A DNA stretch of 64,000 bases from Brachypodium distachyon (GCF_000005505.3 NC_011032.1:18501-82500), one strand, 5' to 3'; positions 29,565-46,740 are shown, numbered from the stretch's first letter. Numbers and translations are program-made. The notes: generated from the letters alone by a model not told the origin.

Positions 29565-30044
29565 TCAATGAGCATCTTGTATTTCATAGAAATTGGGGGT
29601 TATATAGTCCTTACGTAAGGGCCAGCCTACCCAACTTTCAGGCATTAGGATACGTTTAAGGCGCGGATGATTATCATAAGAGATTCCCACCATATCATAA
29701 GATTCGCGTTCTTGAAAATCGGCACTTCTCCAAATCCAGAAGACAGACGGAATTCTAGGATTATCCTTTTGGGCAAAGACTTTTATGCATACTTCTTCTG
29801 GGTTATCTATGCCATACTGTATTCTCGTAAGATGATACACGCTAGCTAAAGATCCACCGGGTGCTACATCATAAGCACATTGGGAGCGTAAATAATTGTA
29901 ACCATATACGTATAAAATGACAGCAATGGAATCCCAATCCCCCGCTTTTATTTGTAAAGTCTCTATTCCTCGGTGATCAAAGCCCAAAGATCTATGAACC
30001 ACCTTATGTTTGACTAGCCAATTAGATAACCAACCCTGCTGCAT
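29565..30044 (-). CDS. ndhJ: NAD(P)H-plastoquinone oxidoreductase subunit J
   Basis: Stroma-side subunit of the thylakoid NDH complex (NuoC/30-kDa type), acting in cyclic electron flow around photosystem I. It has 159 residues starting [21 protein letters not shown]; an upstream in-frame ATG at 30098 adds 18 non-conserved residues. The family signature [36 protein letters not shown] lies in the C-terminal third. It is the last gene of ndhC-ndhK-ndhJ, 105 bases after ndhK. Confidence 0.98.
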   Translation of the reverse strand: MQQGWLSNWLVKHKVVHRSLGFDHRGIETLQIKAGDWDSIAVILYVYGYNYLRSQCAYDVAPGGSLASVYHLTRIQYGIDNPEEVCIKVFAQKDNPRIPSVFWIWRSADFQERESYDMVGISYDNHPRLKRILMPESWVGWPLRKDYITPNFYEIQDAH

Positions 30045-30149
30045 TGTCTTGATCTCTCCCTCTTTGTTTTGTATAAATATTTCACATTTCGGATGCAAGT
30101 TTCAAAGATTGCCTTGCTTTTTATTTTTCTAGACAAAAGAACCCCCCTC

Positions 30150-30887
30150 CTAATTCACTAATTTGTAGGAAGGTACTATACTTTTGGATTTGTAAAAATT
30201 TTCAGAAGATATATCTAAAGTAGATGGTGATTGATAGAGCAATTCTTGCTCGTAAGTTCCAGTATGAGTACTGCGCCGAACATAAAGCTTGTGACTGGTA
30301 GTAAAACATCGGTTTTTATTTTGAGATCGAATTCGATCCTCAACTATTTCTCGCGATATCTTCTTACGAAGTTTTGTTAGGGCATCTATAACCGCCTCCG
30401 GTTTAGGTGGGCAACCCGGCAAGTAGACATCCACAGGAATTAACTTATCAACTCCTCGAACAGTACTATAGGAATCCGTACTGAACATTCCCCCTGTAAT
30501 AGTACAAGCTCCCATAGCAATGACGTATTTTGGTTCAGGCATTTGCTCGTATAACCTCACTAAAGAAGGAGCCATTTTCATTGTTACTGTACCAGCTGTT
30601 AAAATTAGGTCCGCTTGCCTAGGACTTGATCTTGGTACCAATCCATAACGATCAAAGTCGAATCGCGAGCCTATTAATGAAGCAAATTCAATGAAACAAC
30701 AACTGGTACCGTATAGAAGGGGCCATAAACTGGAGAGTCTTGACCAATTTGAAAGATCGTTTGGTGTAGTTGAAATAACAGAATTGGAACTTGTTTGGTC
30801 AAGTAAAGGAAACTCAATCAAACTCATAACTGTCTCAATGGAATCTTTTTCTTCTTTTTTTTTTTCTAAATATTCAGTTAAGACCAT
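30150..30887 (-). CDS. ndhK: NAD(P)H-plastoquinone oxidoreductase subunit K
   Basis: NuoB/PSST-type subunit that holds the 4Fe-4S cluster N2 ligands. The paired cysteines are in [25 protein letters not shown]; others are in [12 protein letters not shown] and [12 protein letters not shown]. The start chosen ([16 protein letters not shown], 30887) gives 245 residues and overlaps the end of ndhC by 10 bases, the classical ndhC/ndhK overlap. The frame is open upstream to 30998 inside ndhC; a shorter start at [11 protein letters not shown] is also possible and would remove the variable N-terminus. Confidence 0.95.
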   Translation of the reverse strand: MVLTEYLEKKKEEKDSIETVMSLIEFPLLDQTSSNSVISTTPNDLSNWSRLSSLWPLLYGTSCCFIEFASLIGSRFDFDRYGLVPRSSPRQADLILTAGTVTMKMAPSLVRLYEQMPEPKYVIAMGACTITGGMFSTDSYSTVRGVDKLIPVDVYLPGCPPKPEAVIDALTKLRKKISREIVEDRIRSQNKNRCFTTSHKLYVRRSTHTGTYEQELLYQSPSTLDISSENFYKSKSIVPSYKLVN

Positions 30888-31240
30888 TCCAAGGCTCCTT
30901 TTCGCCATGCATAAACTAAACCAACAACTAGGATAAGCACGAAAATGAAAGCTTCGATAAAAACGGATACACCCAATACGTCGAAACTCATTGCCCAAGG
31001 GTAGAGAAAGACGGTTTCCACATCAAAAACAACAAAAACTAGCGCAAACATGTAATAGCGTATTCGGAATTGTAGCCAAGCCCCTCCCATGGGTTCTATA
31101 CCCGATTCATAACTAGAAAGCTTTTCGGGTCCTTCACTAATCGGGGCTAAAAGCCCTGAAATCCAAAATGCCAAAATCGGAATAAGGCTTGCTATTATTA
31201 GAAATGTCCAAAAAATATCATATTCGTGAAGCAGAAACAT
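30878..31240 (-). CDS. ndhC: NAD(P)H-plastoquinone oxidoreductase subunit 3
   Basis: Small membrane subunit (NuoA/ND3 type) of thylakoid NDH. It has 120 residues and three hydrophobic helices. The conserved loop [25 protein letters not shown] lies at about 38-62, and [17 protein letters not shown] follows. It is the first gene of ndhC-K-J and overlaps ndhK by 10 bases. Confidence 0.98.
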   Translation of the reverse strand: MFLLHEYDIFWTFLIIASLIPILAFWISGLLAPISEGPEKLSSYESGIEPMGGAWLQFRIRYYMFALVFVVFDVETVFLYPWAMSFDVLGVSVFIEAFIFVLILVVGLVYAWRKGALEWS

Positions 31241-32055
31241 AATGTACTCCCATTAATGTAGAATAGACGAGACTTAAATTAATCAATTCAATTATGCATT
31301 GTCAATTCATCCAGAACTTATCTCTTTTCCTCGGTGAAACAAGAATCTGTTTTGTTCAAACAAAATCGCTTAGTTTAGCCTTTGTTTTCTCTGTGCTGTG
31401 TCTTCTTTAAAGATTCATCCAATGGAATCCCAACTCCCCTTCTTTTTTTTCCATTCTATTTAGATATGGTATAGATCTAATTCTTATATAAAAAATACTT
31501 TATCCCTTCACTTTATTTTGCTTTCTCTATAATCTTTAGAACCTAATTAACATAAGAGGACTAGTCTATGCAGTAGACTGAGAAGTAATACTATAAAAAA
31601 ATAAGGAACTCTATTTCAGAACTATGAGACATAATATTCTGTTTTCTTATTTACTCTTTACTTTAATTCTTTCTATTTTTTTTTCTATTTAGGATTTTAA
31701 GTAGATCGATTTAGATAATGTATATATAAGCAAAGTAATATACTTAAAACAAAGTATAAATTCGCAAGATGGAGAAAATCATTGCAGTTTTTATAGGGAA
31801 GTCTAGAGATACCCTATTTGAAGAAGGGCGGGATTCAAATCAGGGAAGGGCTCTTTTCTTCTATTGATTTGATAGAAATCACTTTTTCGTTTCTTATCTC
31901 TATGATTTTTGATGAATGAGCCTGTGGTAATGCTTTTACGCCTATTCTATGTCGCAGGCGCCCGCCCAGTCTATAAACAAGTACTAATGTGAAAATAAAA
32001 GCTATACTAAGGAAAACATAGGATATCTATACTAAAATCCAAAAATAGGACATAT
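31241..32055. other. ndhC-trnV spacer
   Basis: AT-rich noncoding sequence with poly-T tracts near 31680. No gene or clear repeat. Confidence 0.75.
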
Positions 32056-32727
32056 TAGGGCTATACGGATTCGAACCGTAGACCTTCTCGGTAAAACAGA
32101 TCAAACAGATTATTATCGAAATGATTCGAACTGTTTCAAAGACCCAACATGCATTTTTTTGCATTGGGCTCTTTCATCAACTGATTTAAAGATCAGTTAG
32201 TCCACCATAGTTTTTCTTTACGGAAAGATAATGAGATGGCTCCCTGTGCTCTGATTGATTATTTGTATTATGGTCTATCTAGGAGCAATACCAAAGTGTT
32301 TCAAAGGAGGATTACCTTGACTTAGGTCTGCCTCCGGCCTAAATTAAATCAACCTAAGTGAAATGGAGTCTCTATCGTTCCACTGCAAGAGTTAACTATG
32401 AGACTTCATACACCTTAAAGTTCATAGAACGAAAAGAAGTTTTTTGGAGGCCCTTATCCTCATTACGCCTAGCATTTAGTGGGCTGGATATTTACCTTAT
32501 CAACTAGCAAATCCATAAGGGTTCGATTTGATTAGGCACCAGAATGGGGACCTGAATCGGACTGAACTGACTCTTTGTCAGGCTACTGTTCTCCTATTCT
32601 GTCGAATCTATGAAGTAAGACATTGATTTTGCAATAAGATCCAAAATATTCATTGCATAATAAGCTCCTTTGAAAAGCATTGGCGCACGTGTAAACGAGT
32701 TGCTCTACCGAACTGAGCTATAGCCCT
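32056..32727 (-). tRNA. trnV-UAC: tRNA-Val (UAC) with group II intron
   Basis: 5' exon 32689-32727 (AGGGCTATAGCTCAGTTCGG...TTTACAC) and 3' exon 32056-32090. Joined they give AGGGCTA/TAGCCCT acceptor, UAC anticodon and T loop GGTTCGAATCC. The intron splits the anticodon loop. It lies between ndhC and trnM as usual. Confidence 0.96.
32091..32688 (-). other. Group II intron in trnV-UAC
   Basis: Opens GTGCGCC at 32688 and ends ..TTTTAC at 32091. Domain V is seen at 32138-32171 (GAGCCCAATGC...GCATGTTGGGTC). Confidence 0.92.
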
Positions 32728-32914
32728 TATCAGAGATATCTTAACATATAGATAATTTATTGTCAAGATGAATATTCTCTAATGCCAGAGGGTATCTCTT
32801 TAAATATGTATCTGTTTAGTATATAACATACCAATAAGGAAGCGTTATTGCTTAGAAAAGGGATTCGATATATAATCGATCGAAGTAATGGGTCTTCCTT
32901 TGTGATCATAAATT

Positions 32915-32987
32915 GCCTACTTAACTCAGTGGTTAGAGTATTGCTTTCATACGGCGGGAGTCATTGGTTCAAATCCAATAGTAGGTA
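32915..32987 (+). tRNA. trnM-CAU: Elongator tRNA-Met (CAU)
   Basis: GCCTACT/AGTAGGT acceptor (first pair G-U), D arm TAACTCAGTGGTTAGAGTA, anticodon loop with CAT in TTTCATA, T arm TTGGTTCAAATCCAA. The 3' end runs into a four-fold TAGG repeat (32982-32997), so the exact end is set by pairing. Confidence 0.95.
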
Positions 32988-33101
32988 GGTAGGTAGAAAA
33001 ATTACTAGATAGCATTGGGCTTATTTCGCTTCGCTATCTAATAACTTTTTCTACCCCTCTTCCCTTTATCTTTGTATCAACTATAAACCATTGGATTGTC
33101 T

Positions 33102-35116
<2,015 letters not shown>

Positions 35117-35317
35117 TCAATTAGTTAATTCAATAAGAGAAAAAAGGGGAACAGGACTTGATTTCGTTGCCCAAGCGAATCCCTTTCAACCCTTTACTCA
35201 TGGAATGAGGCCGTTGGAAAGTTCAATCAATCTTTTTTTCATAAGATAGATTTTTCCTTTTGTAGAGGATCTGTGCCTACTCTACTTTCCTATCTAGGAC
35301 TTCGCTATACAAAATAT

Positions 35318-35347
35318 ATACTACTGTGAAGCATAGATTGCTGTCAA
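35318..35347 (-). promoter_or_regulatory. Sigma70-type promoter of atpB
   Basis: On the minus strand TTGACA (35342-35347), an 18-base spacer, then TAGTAT (35318-35323), about 310 bases before the atpB ATG. This is the position of the known PEP start for grass atpB. Confidence 0.75.
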
Positions 35348-35445
35348 CAGAAAATTTTCTTAGTATTTAGTTAGGTATTTCTTTTCAAAATAAGAAAGGG
35401 GCCCTTTAATAATTTGTAAAAAAAAAGGTTAAGGATTGATTTGGG

Positions 35446-35475
35446 TTGCGCTATATCTATCAAAGAGTATACAAT
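35446..35475 (+). promoter_or_regulatory. Sigma70-type promoter of rbcL
   Basis: TTGCGC (35446-35451), an 18-base spacer and TACAAT (35470-35475), about 320 bases upstream of the rbcL ATG. This is the well-mapped rbcL promoter arrangement in grasses. The shorter processed 5' end near -59 would fall around 35734. Confidence 0.88.
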
Positions 35476-35783
35476 AATGATGGATTTGTTAAATCAAATC
35501 CTTGGTTTAATAACGAACGGTGTTAACTTACCATAACAACAACTCAATTCCTATCGAATTCCTATAGTGAAATTCCTATAGGATAGAACATACACAGGGT
35601 ATACGCATTATATATGAATGAAAAATATTAATTAACTTAAGCATGCCCTCAATTTTCTGTAATGAGTTGCTATTAATTGAATATCTCTTTTTTTTTATGA
35701 GATTTTTGCTAAAGTTTCATTTACGCCTAATTCACATCGAGTAGACCTTGTTATTGTGAGAATTCTTAATTCAAGAGTTGTAG

Positions 35784-37223
<1,440 letters not shown>

Positions 37224-37340
37224 TAGATAAAACTAAATATGAAGAAGGTCTAAATAAAAAGAAACAAAATAAAAAGAGAAAAAATAAGTTACGAAATGCA
37301 GTAATTCTTCTTTATTCTTCTAATTGACTGCAATTAAACT

Positions 37341-37380
37341 CGGCTCAATCTTTTTTTTTAGAAAAAAAAAGATTGAGCCG
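37341..37380. terminator. rbcL 3' inverted repeat
   Basis: A perfect 19-bp inverted repeat (37341-37359 and 37362-37380) with a two-base loop, 118 bases after the rbcL stop. Plastid stem-loops of this type stabilise and define mRNA 3' ends. Confidence 0.88.
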
Positions 37381-37507
37381 AATAAAAATGGATCATGATA
37401 CGATCATGAGACTTCACAAATCGAGATTCGCCTATTCTATATATCTAGAATATATAAAGGTATAATAAATAAATACAAATCAAATATACTATTATCATAT
37501 GATAATA

Positions 37508-37543
37508 GAATCAAATACGCAGTATTTACAGAAAAAAGTCTTC
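37508..37543 (+). pseudogene. rpl23: rpl23 fragment (pseudogene relic)
   Basis: These 36 bases are identical to part of the 5' coding end of the functional rpl23 in the inverted repeat (63044-63325, minus strand), from its third codon (ending [11 protein letters not shown]). Similarity stops abruptly on both sides. Grasses are known to carry a rpl23 pseudogene behind rbcL; here nearly all of it has been lost. The relic abuts the 20-bp palindrome ending at 37508. Confidence 0.9.
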
Positions 37544-37684
37544 TATAAAAAATATTTTTTTTGCAAACTAAAAAATACAATAGTCAATATTCCTCATAAT
37601 AGATATACTTAATTATATCATAAGAATCTTAAGACATTTTTCGAATAGATAGAAATAGTTAATTTGAATTGAGACACCTATTCT

Positions 37685-37795
37685 ATGACGGATTTAAACT
37701 TACCTTCGATTTTCGTGCCTTTAGTAGGCTTAGTATTTCCGGCAATTGCAATGGCTTCTTTATTTCTTTATGTGCAGAAAAATAAGATTGTCTAG
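37685..37795 (+). CDS. psaI: Photosystem I subunit VIII
   Basis: 36-residue single-helix photosystem I protein: [15 protein letters not shown], then [16 protein letters not shown] and the tail KNKIV. It helps bind the PsaL domain. Its length and sequence match the grass protein. It heads psaI-ycf4-cemA-petA. Confidence 0.97.
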   Translation: MTDLNLPSIFVPLVGLVFPAIAMASLFLYVQKNKIV

Positions 37796-38114
37796 TATTT
37801 TTTAGTGTAAGTAAGTGTAAGTAATAGAATATGGTAGGGTATGTGGCTCTTTCTACACACAAATGAAAAACGGCTATGGATGCGGATATAGGCTACAAGC
37901 ATAAATGCATGAATATGCGGAGCCGGGTATAGCTATTTTTATTTTAATTGAATCAACGAATATTTTTTGAATAGAAAGTCAGTGTATCTAACCTATTATT
38001 TCACAAGAGTACTAGTTGCTGAAGGCGATTTCAGAATCAAAAAAAGTAAAGTCAAAATCATTTAGCTTATTCTCTCAATTTCAATCGACTGCTGCTGGAT
38101 TTAGTATATCTAAT
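37796..38114. other. psaI-ycf4 spacer
   Basis: Noncoding. The ycf4 frame is open backwards to 38016, but the residues before MNWRSEHIW are not conserved. Confidence 0.75.
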
Positions 38115-38672
38115 ATGAATTGGCGATCAGAACACATATGGGTAGAACTTCTAAAAGGTTCTCGAAAAAGGGGTAATTTTTTCTGGGCCTCTATTCTTTT
38201 TCTAGGTTCACTAGGATTCTTATCAGTTGGGGTTTCCAGTTATCTTGGTAAGAATATGATATCTATACTTCCATCTCAACAAATTCTTTTTTTTCCGCAG
38301 GGAGTCGTGATGTCTTTCTACGGAATCGCGGGCTTATTCATTAGCTCCTACTTGTGGTGTGCTATTTTGTGGAATGTAGGTAGTGGTTATGACCGATTCG
38401 ATAGAAAAGAGGGAATCGTGTGCATTTTTCGTTGGGGATTCCCTGGAATAAAACGTCGCGTCTTCCTTCGATTCCTTATGCGGGATATCCAATCAATTAG
38501 AATTCAGGTTAAAGAGGGTTTTTATCCTCGTCGTATCCTTTATATGGAAATCCGGGGCCAGGGGGTCATTCCCTTGACTCGTACTGATGATAAGTTTTTT
38601 ACTCCACGAGAAATTGAACAAAAAGCTGCCGAATTGGCCTATTTCTTGCGCGTACCAATTGAAGTATTTTGA
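38115..38672 (+). CDS. ycf4: Photosystem I assembly protein Ycf4
   Basis: Thylakoid membrane scaffold for photosystem I assembly. It has 185 residues starting [22 protein letters not shown]. Two hydrophobic segments near 22-42 and 62-82 are membrane helices; the soluble C-terminal part includes [29 protein letters not shown]. It ends in [10 protein letters not shown]. The earlier in-frame start at 38016 would add 33 residues and was rejected. Confidence 0.97.
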   Translation: MNWRSEHIWVELLKGSRKRGNFFWASILFLGSLGFLSVGVSSYLGKNMISILPSQQILFFPQGVVMSFYGIAGLFISSYLWCAILWNVGSGYDRFDRKEGIVCIFRWGFPGIKRRVFLRFLMRDIQSIRIQVKEGFYPRRILYMEIRGQGVIPLTRTDDKFFTPREIEQKAAELAYFLRVPIEVF

Positions 38673-39790
<1,118 letters not shown>

Positions 39791-39990
39791 ATTCATTTGA
39801 TCTCCTGATATTAATCAAATTAGCATCTTTCTTTCTTTAGAAAAAGGCCCCTTTCCATTTTAGCAAAATTCTTTCTATTTCTACCTGCTTAAAGGTATTC
39901 ATCATTCCGGTACAACTGTTGCAGTAGAATGACAACAGACTCGTGTATAGGGAACTAGATTAGCTTAGCTACCTATCTAATTTATTGTAG

Positions 39991-40977
<987 letters not shown>

Positions 40978-41213
40978 GTCCCGGGATTTCTTACCATCAA
41001 CTTGGTAAAAAGCCGGGATTTATTGGCAATTGTTAGAATTATCTATGATCTATTTTGGAAATCCTTTTTTTGTTTAGACTTTTTTTTGTTTGCGAGATGT
41101 CTGGAATTCCTTATTTCTATCTCATGCAAAAGAAGAGAATCCAAGGCAAAGGCGAGAACAATAAAAGGATTTCTTCCTTTTCGAAGGGATTGCTGGTCTT
41201 GTTAATCGTCTAT

Positions 41214-41255
41214 TCGGCACAAGAAAAAGACAAAAAGGCCTTTTTCTTGTGCCGA
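41214..41255. terminator. 16-bp inverted repeat between petA and psbJ
   Basis: 41214-41229 and 41240-41255 are perfect reverse complements with a 10-base loop. Candidate RNA 3'-end stem for petA or for read-through from psbEFLJ. Confidence 0.7.
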
Positions 41256-41715
41256 TTCTTCTTTTCTTGTCTCGAAATAAGAATCCTTTTTCTTTCTATT
41301 CGTCAAAGGTTACAATTTCTTCTTTATTCGGGTCTGTCTCTTGGCCCTCTTTTGCTTAGGTTCAGGGGAGGTAGTGCACAAACAGAGGGGAAGGGAATAT
41401 GGCGGGGGACAAATTTATTGTGATTGTGAGCAAATAGAATTGCTTGACTTGTTCGATTAAGTTCAATTTAGAACTTACAGAAATTTTGCAAAAAAAACGT
41501 AAACTTTTCCGTTGAAGGGTGGTTTTTTTTAGGCTAGTTGAGTAGTTTTGATTAAGGTTTTATTAGTTTATTACTCTAAGCTAAATCAATGATTTCCAGG
41601 AGACTCCCTTCGTGGAATAAAATATTGTATTGGATCCTCGATTGATCTCTTTTTCTTATTGCTTCATAAGAGTGAATCGAATAGATTAAAGTCGCGTTAT
41701 AAGAGTAAGAATTCC

Positions 41716-41767
41716 GCGGGTCCTTTCCGCTCTAATCAGATAAAAAAAAGGGGGGGTAAGGACCCGC
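41716..41767. terminator. 3' inverted repeat of psbEFLJ
   Basis: gcgggtcctt (41716-41725) pairs with aaggacccgc (41758-41767), 45 bases downstream of the psbJ stop. Likely stabilises the 3' end of the psbE operon mRNA. Confidence 0.65.
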
Positions 41768-41811
41768 TAAGCTCCTACTTTTTCATGTTTCCAATCCGAT
41801 CCCTCCGATTA

Positions 41812-41934
41812 CTATAGAGATGAACCCAATCCAGAATATGAACCATAAAAGAAAACACCTACTAAACCAATCACAGGAATACCAGTTACCGTACCTATCA
41901 GCCAAAGAGGAATTCTTCCAGTAGTATCGGCCAT
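41812..41934 (-). CDS. psbJ: Photosystem II protein J
   Basis: 40-residue single-helix photosystem II protein: [14 protein letters not shown], helix [19 protein letters not shown], tail SGLGSSL. It is involved in electron flow at the QA/QB side and in photosystem II assembly. It is the last gene of psbE-psbF-psbL-psbJ. Confidence 0.97.
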   Translation of the reverse strand: MADTTGRIPLWLIGTVTGIPVIGLVGVFFYGSYSGLGSSL

Positions 41935-42064
41935 TTCCCCTACTTTCCTCCACATTTTATCAAGTGGTCATGCTAGAGACAAAAACAGTCATGGATAGTT
42001 ATGTTATAAGGATGGTATCCTTCCAAATGGGATAAGAGAGTTCTTACTACTCTCTTCTTTTCTC

Positions 42065-43957
<1,893 letters not shown>

Positions 43958-44070
43958 ATTGACTGAATAAGTCAGAAAATAAAAATATTTCTTTTGGATT
44001 CCGGGTATTCTACGACTCTTTTCCCCACTAATTACGAATTCTTTTCTTGGTCATTGAGATTCGTGGATAA

Positions 44071-44244
<174 letters not shown>

Positions 44245-44365
44245 TTGAGTAATATTTTTTTTTGATTGACCTCCTCCTTGGTCTGGAGGAGGTCAAATTG
44301 GAGTTGCAATTCAACTTTCTTTTGTTAAGTTACTTTACTCTGGTTCGACATAAGATAGATGGAAT

Positions 44366-44439
44366 CACGCTCTGTAGGATTTGAACCTACGACATCGGGT
44401 TTTGGAGACCCGCGTTCTACCGAACTGAACTAAGAGCGC
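44366..44439 (-). tRNA. trnW-CCA: tRNA-Trp (CCA)
   Basis: Minus strand: GCGCTCT/AGAGCGT acceptor, anticodon stem CGGGT/ACCCG around CTCCAAA, T arm GTAGGTTCAAATCCTAC, discriminator G. Confidence 0.96.
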
Positions 44440-44578
44440 TGTCATTCATTCAAAAAGAAAACTCTTTTCTACTCCTAACGTATCTCACGTACGTATAGTC
44501 TGCACAAATTCAAGTTATACCCACTTTACCTTTAATCAATCTCTTCGCTACGCCCATAAAGAAGAAATAAGTAATAGG

Positions 44579-44652
44579 TAGGGATGACAGGATTTGAACC
44601 TGTGACATTTTGTACCCAAAACAAACGCGCTACCAAGCTGCGCTACATCCCT
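44579..44652 (-). tRNA. trnP-UGG: tRNA-Pro (UGG)
   Basis: Minus strand: AGGGATG/CATCCCT acceptor, D arm AGCGCAGCTTGGTAGCGC, TGG in the anticodon loop TTTGGGT, T arm ACAGGTTCAAATCCTGT. Confidence 0.96.
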
Positions 44653-44990
44653 TTTCCAAATTGTTGTACAATGCCATTGTACACAATTCCTGTCTTCTTT
44701 TCCATATCGTAATTTTCTTCTTCTTTCTCTATCTATATAGAACCCTCCCGTCATTTCTTCTTTTTGGTCTCATCTCATATAATCAAGGAATGATATACAT
44801 TTAAAATCCAATCGAATTTCGCCTATAAAAGAAAGATTACTATGGTAATGTGTAGGAAGAAGGGTGTCATCTTTTTCTTTTTTAGGGATAGGGAAATTTC
44901 GTCTATATGGTTCATTTTATATATAGCATAACGTTCTTGGGCAAGAGTTTCTGATCATATACGTATTCCAATAAGGAAGGAGGATTTTCA
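44653..44990. other. trnP-psaJ spacer
   Basis: Noncoding; ends in aaggaggattttca before the psaJ ATG, with aaggagg as a plausible ribosome-binding site. Confidence 0.75.
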
Positions 44991-45119
44991 ATGCGGAATA
45001 TAAAAACATATCTCTCTGTAGCACCTGTGCTAAGTACTCTATGGTTTGCTGCTTTAGCAGGTTTATTGATAGAAATTAATCGTTTATTCCCAGATGCTTT
45101 GTCGTTCCCTTTTTTTTAA
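44991..45119 (+). CDS. psaJ: Photosystem I subunit IX
   Basis: 42-residue single-helix protein: [42 protein letters not shown]. It binds chlorophyll next to PsaF. It is the first gene of psaJ-rpl33-rps18. Confidence 0.97.
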   Translation: MRNIKTYLSVAPVLSTLWFAALAGLLIEINRLFPDALSFPFF

Positions 45120-45560
45120 TTCTAGTTATTGCTATGCGAGAAATCGAATTCTTCATGACATGAAGAAATTTTTACCCTTTTCAATCCTTTTTTAGTATCG
45201 GAAGGAAAAAGAACGAAATGCTGGATTGGGCTGAACCTCAGAGTCATGAAAAATTTTGGTAAATCCCATTTTGGAAAACGGAAATTCAATTAAAAGCGAT
45301 ATCCAAAGAAATCAGAGCATAGAAAAAGGCCCGGCTGACTAATTAAATGAAAGGATTTCGAAACAAAATCTTTGCTAATTCGACAAGGATTGTATTCTTT
45401 AATTATTTCTCTATTTTTTATTACTTAATTTAAGAATTTCAAAAAAATTATATTCTAATGGATTTTATTCTTCTTCTTCGGATTCAAAATAGAAGAATAA
45501 AAGAATAAATAAGTAGAAGAATTAAGTTAAGTCAATCCAACCAAAAAGAAAAGGAGGTTC
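45120..45560. other. psaJ-rpl33 spacer
   Basis: AT-rich; holds the PPR10-type site and ends in aaaggaggttc before rpl33. No gene. Confidence 0.8.
45392..45409 (+). promoter_or_regulatory. PPR10 binding site downstream of psaJ
   Basis: gtattctttaattatttc equals, as I recall it, the second known maize PPR10 footprint, in the psaJ-rpl33 spacer. PPR10 bound there defines the psaJ 3' end and the rpl33 5' end. It resembles the atpH site at 13369-13385. Binding in this species is inferred. Confidence 0.78.
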
Positions 45561-45761
45561 ATGGCCAAGGGGAAAGATGTTAGAATCAGAGTTATTTTGG
45601 AATGCATCAGTTGTGTTCGAAAAGGTGCCAATGAGGAATCGACGGGAATTTCTAGATATAGTACTGAAAAGAATCGCCACAATACACCCGGACAATTAGA
45701 ATTCAAAAAATTTTGTCGTTATTGTCGCAAGCACACGACTCATCACGAAATAAAGAAATAG
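45561..45761 (+). CDS. rpl33: Large ribosomal subunit protein bL33c
   Basis: 66-residue L33 of the plastid 50S subunit. It starts [20 protein letters not shown] and keeps the four zinc-ligand-like cysteines as CISC and CRYC ([21 protein letters not shown]). An AGGAGG site lies eight bases upstream. Confidence 0.97.
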   Translation: MAKGKDVRIRVILECISCVRKGANEESTGISRYSTEKNRHNTPGQLEFKKFCRYCRKHTTHHEIKK

Positions 45762-45921
45762 GAAGATCGTGTGTTCGATCTTTCCAAAGAACAGAAAGAG
45801 TAAGAACTTCCTATTTTATTTAATATATAAATAAAACATAGATACAATACAAAATAAAAATCAACTCATATTATTTTAGGTAGATATTATTTCATATGTC
45901 TAGAGGGTATTCATATACTAT

Positions 45922-45967
45922 AATATGAATCAAATAAGATTAAGAATATGAATCAAATAAGATTAAG
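45922..45967. repeat. 23-bp tandem duplication (rpl33-rps18 spacer, first)
   Basis: The unit beginning aatatgaatcaaataag occurs at 45922-45944 and 45945-45967 without mismatch. Confidence 0.9.
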
Positions 45968-45992
45968 ATATGGATCAAAGAAAGACTACTTC

Positions 45993-46038
45993 TTCTCGAT
46001 CCTAAATTAATAAAATTCTCGATCCTAAATTAATAAAA
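45993..46038. repeat. 23-bp tandem duplication (rpl33-rps18 spacer, second)
   Basis: The unit beginning ttctcgatcctaaatt occurs at 45993-46015 and 46016-46038 without mismatch. It is unrelated in sequence to the 23-bp repeat just upstream. Confidence 0.9.
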
Positions 46039-46092
46039 TAAAGAAATTTCATTTCTTTTATTAATTTTAAAATTTTAAATAAGGAATAAATC

Positions 46093-46584
46093 ATGTATAC
46101 ATCTAAACAACCTTTTCTTAAATCTAAGCAACCCTTTCGTAAATCCAAGCAAACTTTTAATAAATCCAAGCAACCCTTTCGTAAATCCAAGCAAACTTTT
46201 CGTAAATCCAAACAACCTTTTCGTAGGCGTCCTCGGATTGGCCCGGGAGATCGAATTGATTATAGAAACATGAGTTTGATTAATCGATTTATTAGTGAAC
46301 AGGGAAAAATATTATCGAGACGAATAAATCGATTAACCTTGAAACAACAACGATTAATTACTCTTGCTATAAAACAGGCTCGTATTTTATCTTTCTTACC
46401 ATTTCGTAACTATGAGAACGAAAAGCAATTTCAAGCCCAGTCAATTTCAATAATTACAGGTTCTAGACCCAGAAAAAATAGACATATTCCTCAATTAACG
46501 CAAAAGTACAGTTCCAATCGAAACGTAAGAAACTATAACCAAAATTTAAGAAACAACAATCGGAACTTAAGTTCCGATTGTTGA
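46093..46584 (+). CDS. rps18: Small ribosomal subunit protein bS18c with heptad repeats
   Basis: 163-residue S18. After MYT the N-terminus is built from six SKQPFxK-type heptads (residues 4-45: [42 protein letters not shown]). The conserved S18 core follows ([53 protein letters not shown]). The C-terminal basic tail is grass-like. S18 without repeats in most plants is about 100 residues. The heptads are known from grasses and vary in number. Confidence 0.97.
   Translation: MYTSKQPFLKSKQPFRKSKQTFNKSKQPFRKSKQTFRKSKQPFRRRPRIGPGDRIDYRNMSLINRFISEQGKILSRRINRLTLKQQRLITLAIKQARILSFLPFRNYENEKQFQAQSISIITGSRPRKNRHIPQLTQKYSSNRNVRNYNQNLRNNNRNLSSDC
46102..46227 (+). repeat. Six 21-bp repeats in rps18
   Basis: 21-bp units of the type tccaagcaaccctttcgtaaa, slightly diverged, encode the SKQPFxK heptads in one frame. 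The antisense strand is open through the repeats but is not a gene. Confidence 0.92.
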
Positions 46585-46740
46585 TGTTTTATTCGAAAGG
46601 GCCAGGCCTATATATATTATAAAGAAAGTAATCCAGCTCGTTGATTCCTACCACTTAATCTTAAATTATTGTGTCTTCCCGGAGTCCCCTCTCCGGGAAT
46701 TCGGTTTTTATTATTCCAGTATATTACTTTATTTATCCTT

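Larger units (their letters stand above)
37224..37684. other. rbcL-psaI spacer (accD-loss region)
   Basis: Holds the rbcL stem-loop, a 20-bp palindrome at 37489-37508 and the rpl23 relic at 37508-37543. No accD-like reading frame is visible. The spacer is short (461 bp). Confidence 0.85.
40978..41811. other. petA-psbJ convergent spacer
   Basis: The 3' ends of two converging operons meet here. Contains two inverted repeats (separate entries) and chance frames at 41002-41205 and 41055-41423 without family features. Confidence 0.8.
45762..46092. other. rpl33-rps18 spacer
   Basis: AT-rich; apart from the two tandem duplications I see nothing. Confidence 0.8.

Noticed and set aside
37224..37684. 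Possible accD remnant behind rbcL
   Set aside because: No segment resembling the carboxyltransferase signature was found; only the rpl23 relic is recognisable.
38016..38114. Extended ycf4 start adding 33 residues
   Set aside because: No conservation; MNWRSEHIW gives the standard 185 residues.
41002..41423. Overlapping 67- and 122-codon frames between petA and psbJ
   Set aside because: Phe/Lys/Arg-rich composition as expected of AT-rich noncoding DNA, no recognised domain, and one crosses a strong inverted repeat.
46102..46227. Regularly spaced repeats resembling a CRISPR array
   Set aside because: The 21-bp units are adjacent with no spacers and encode heptads inside rps18.
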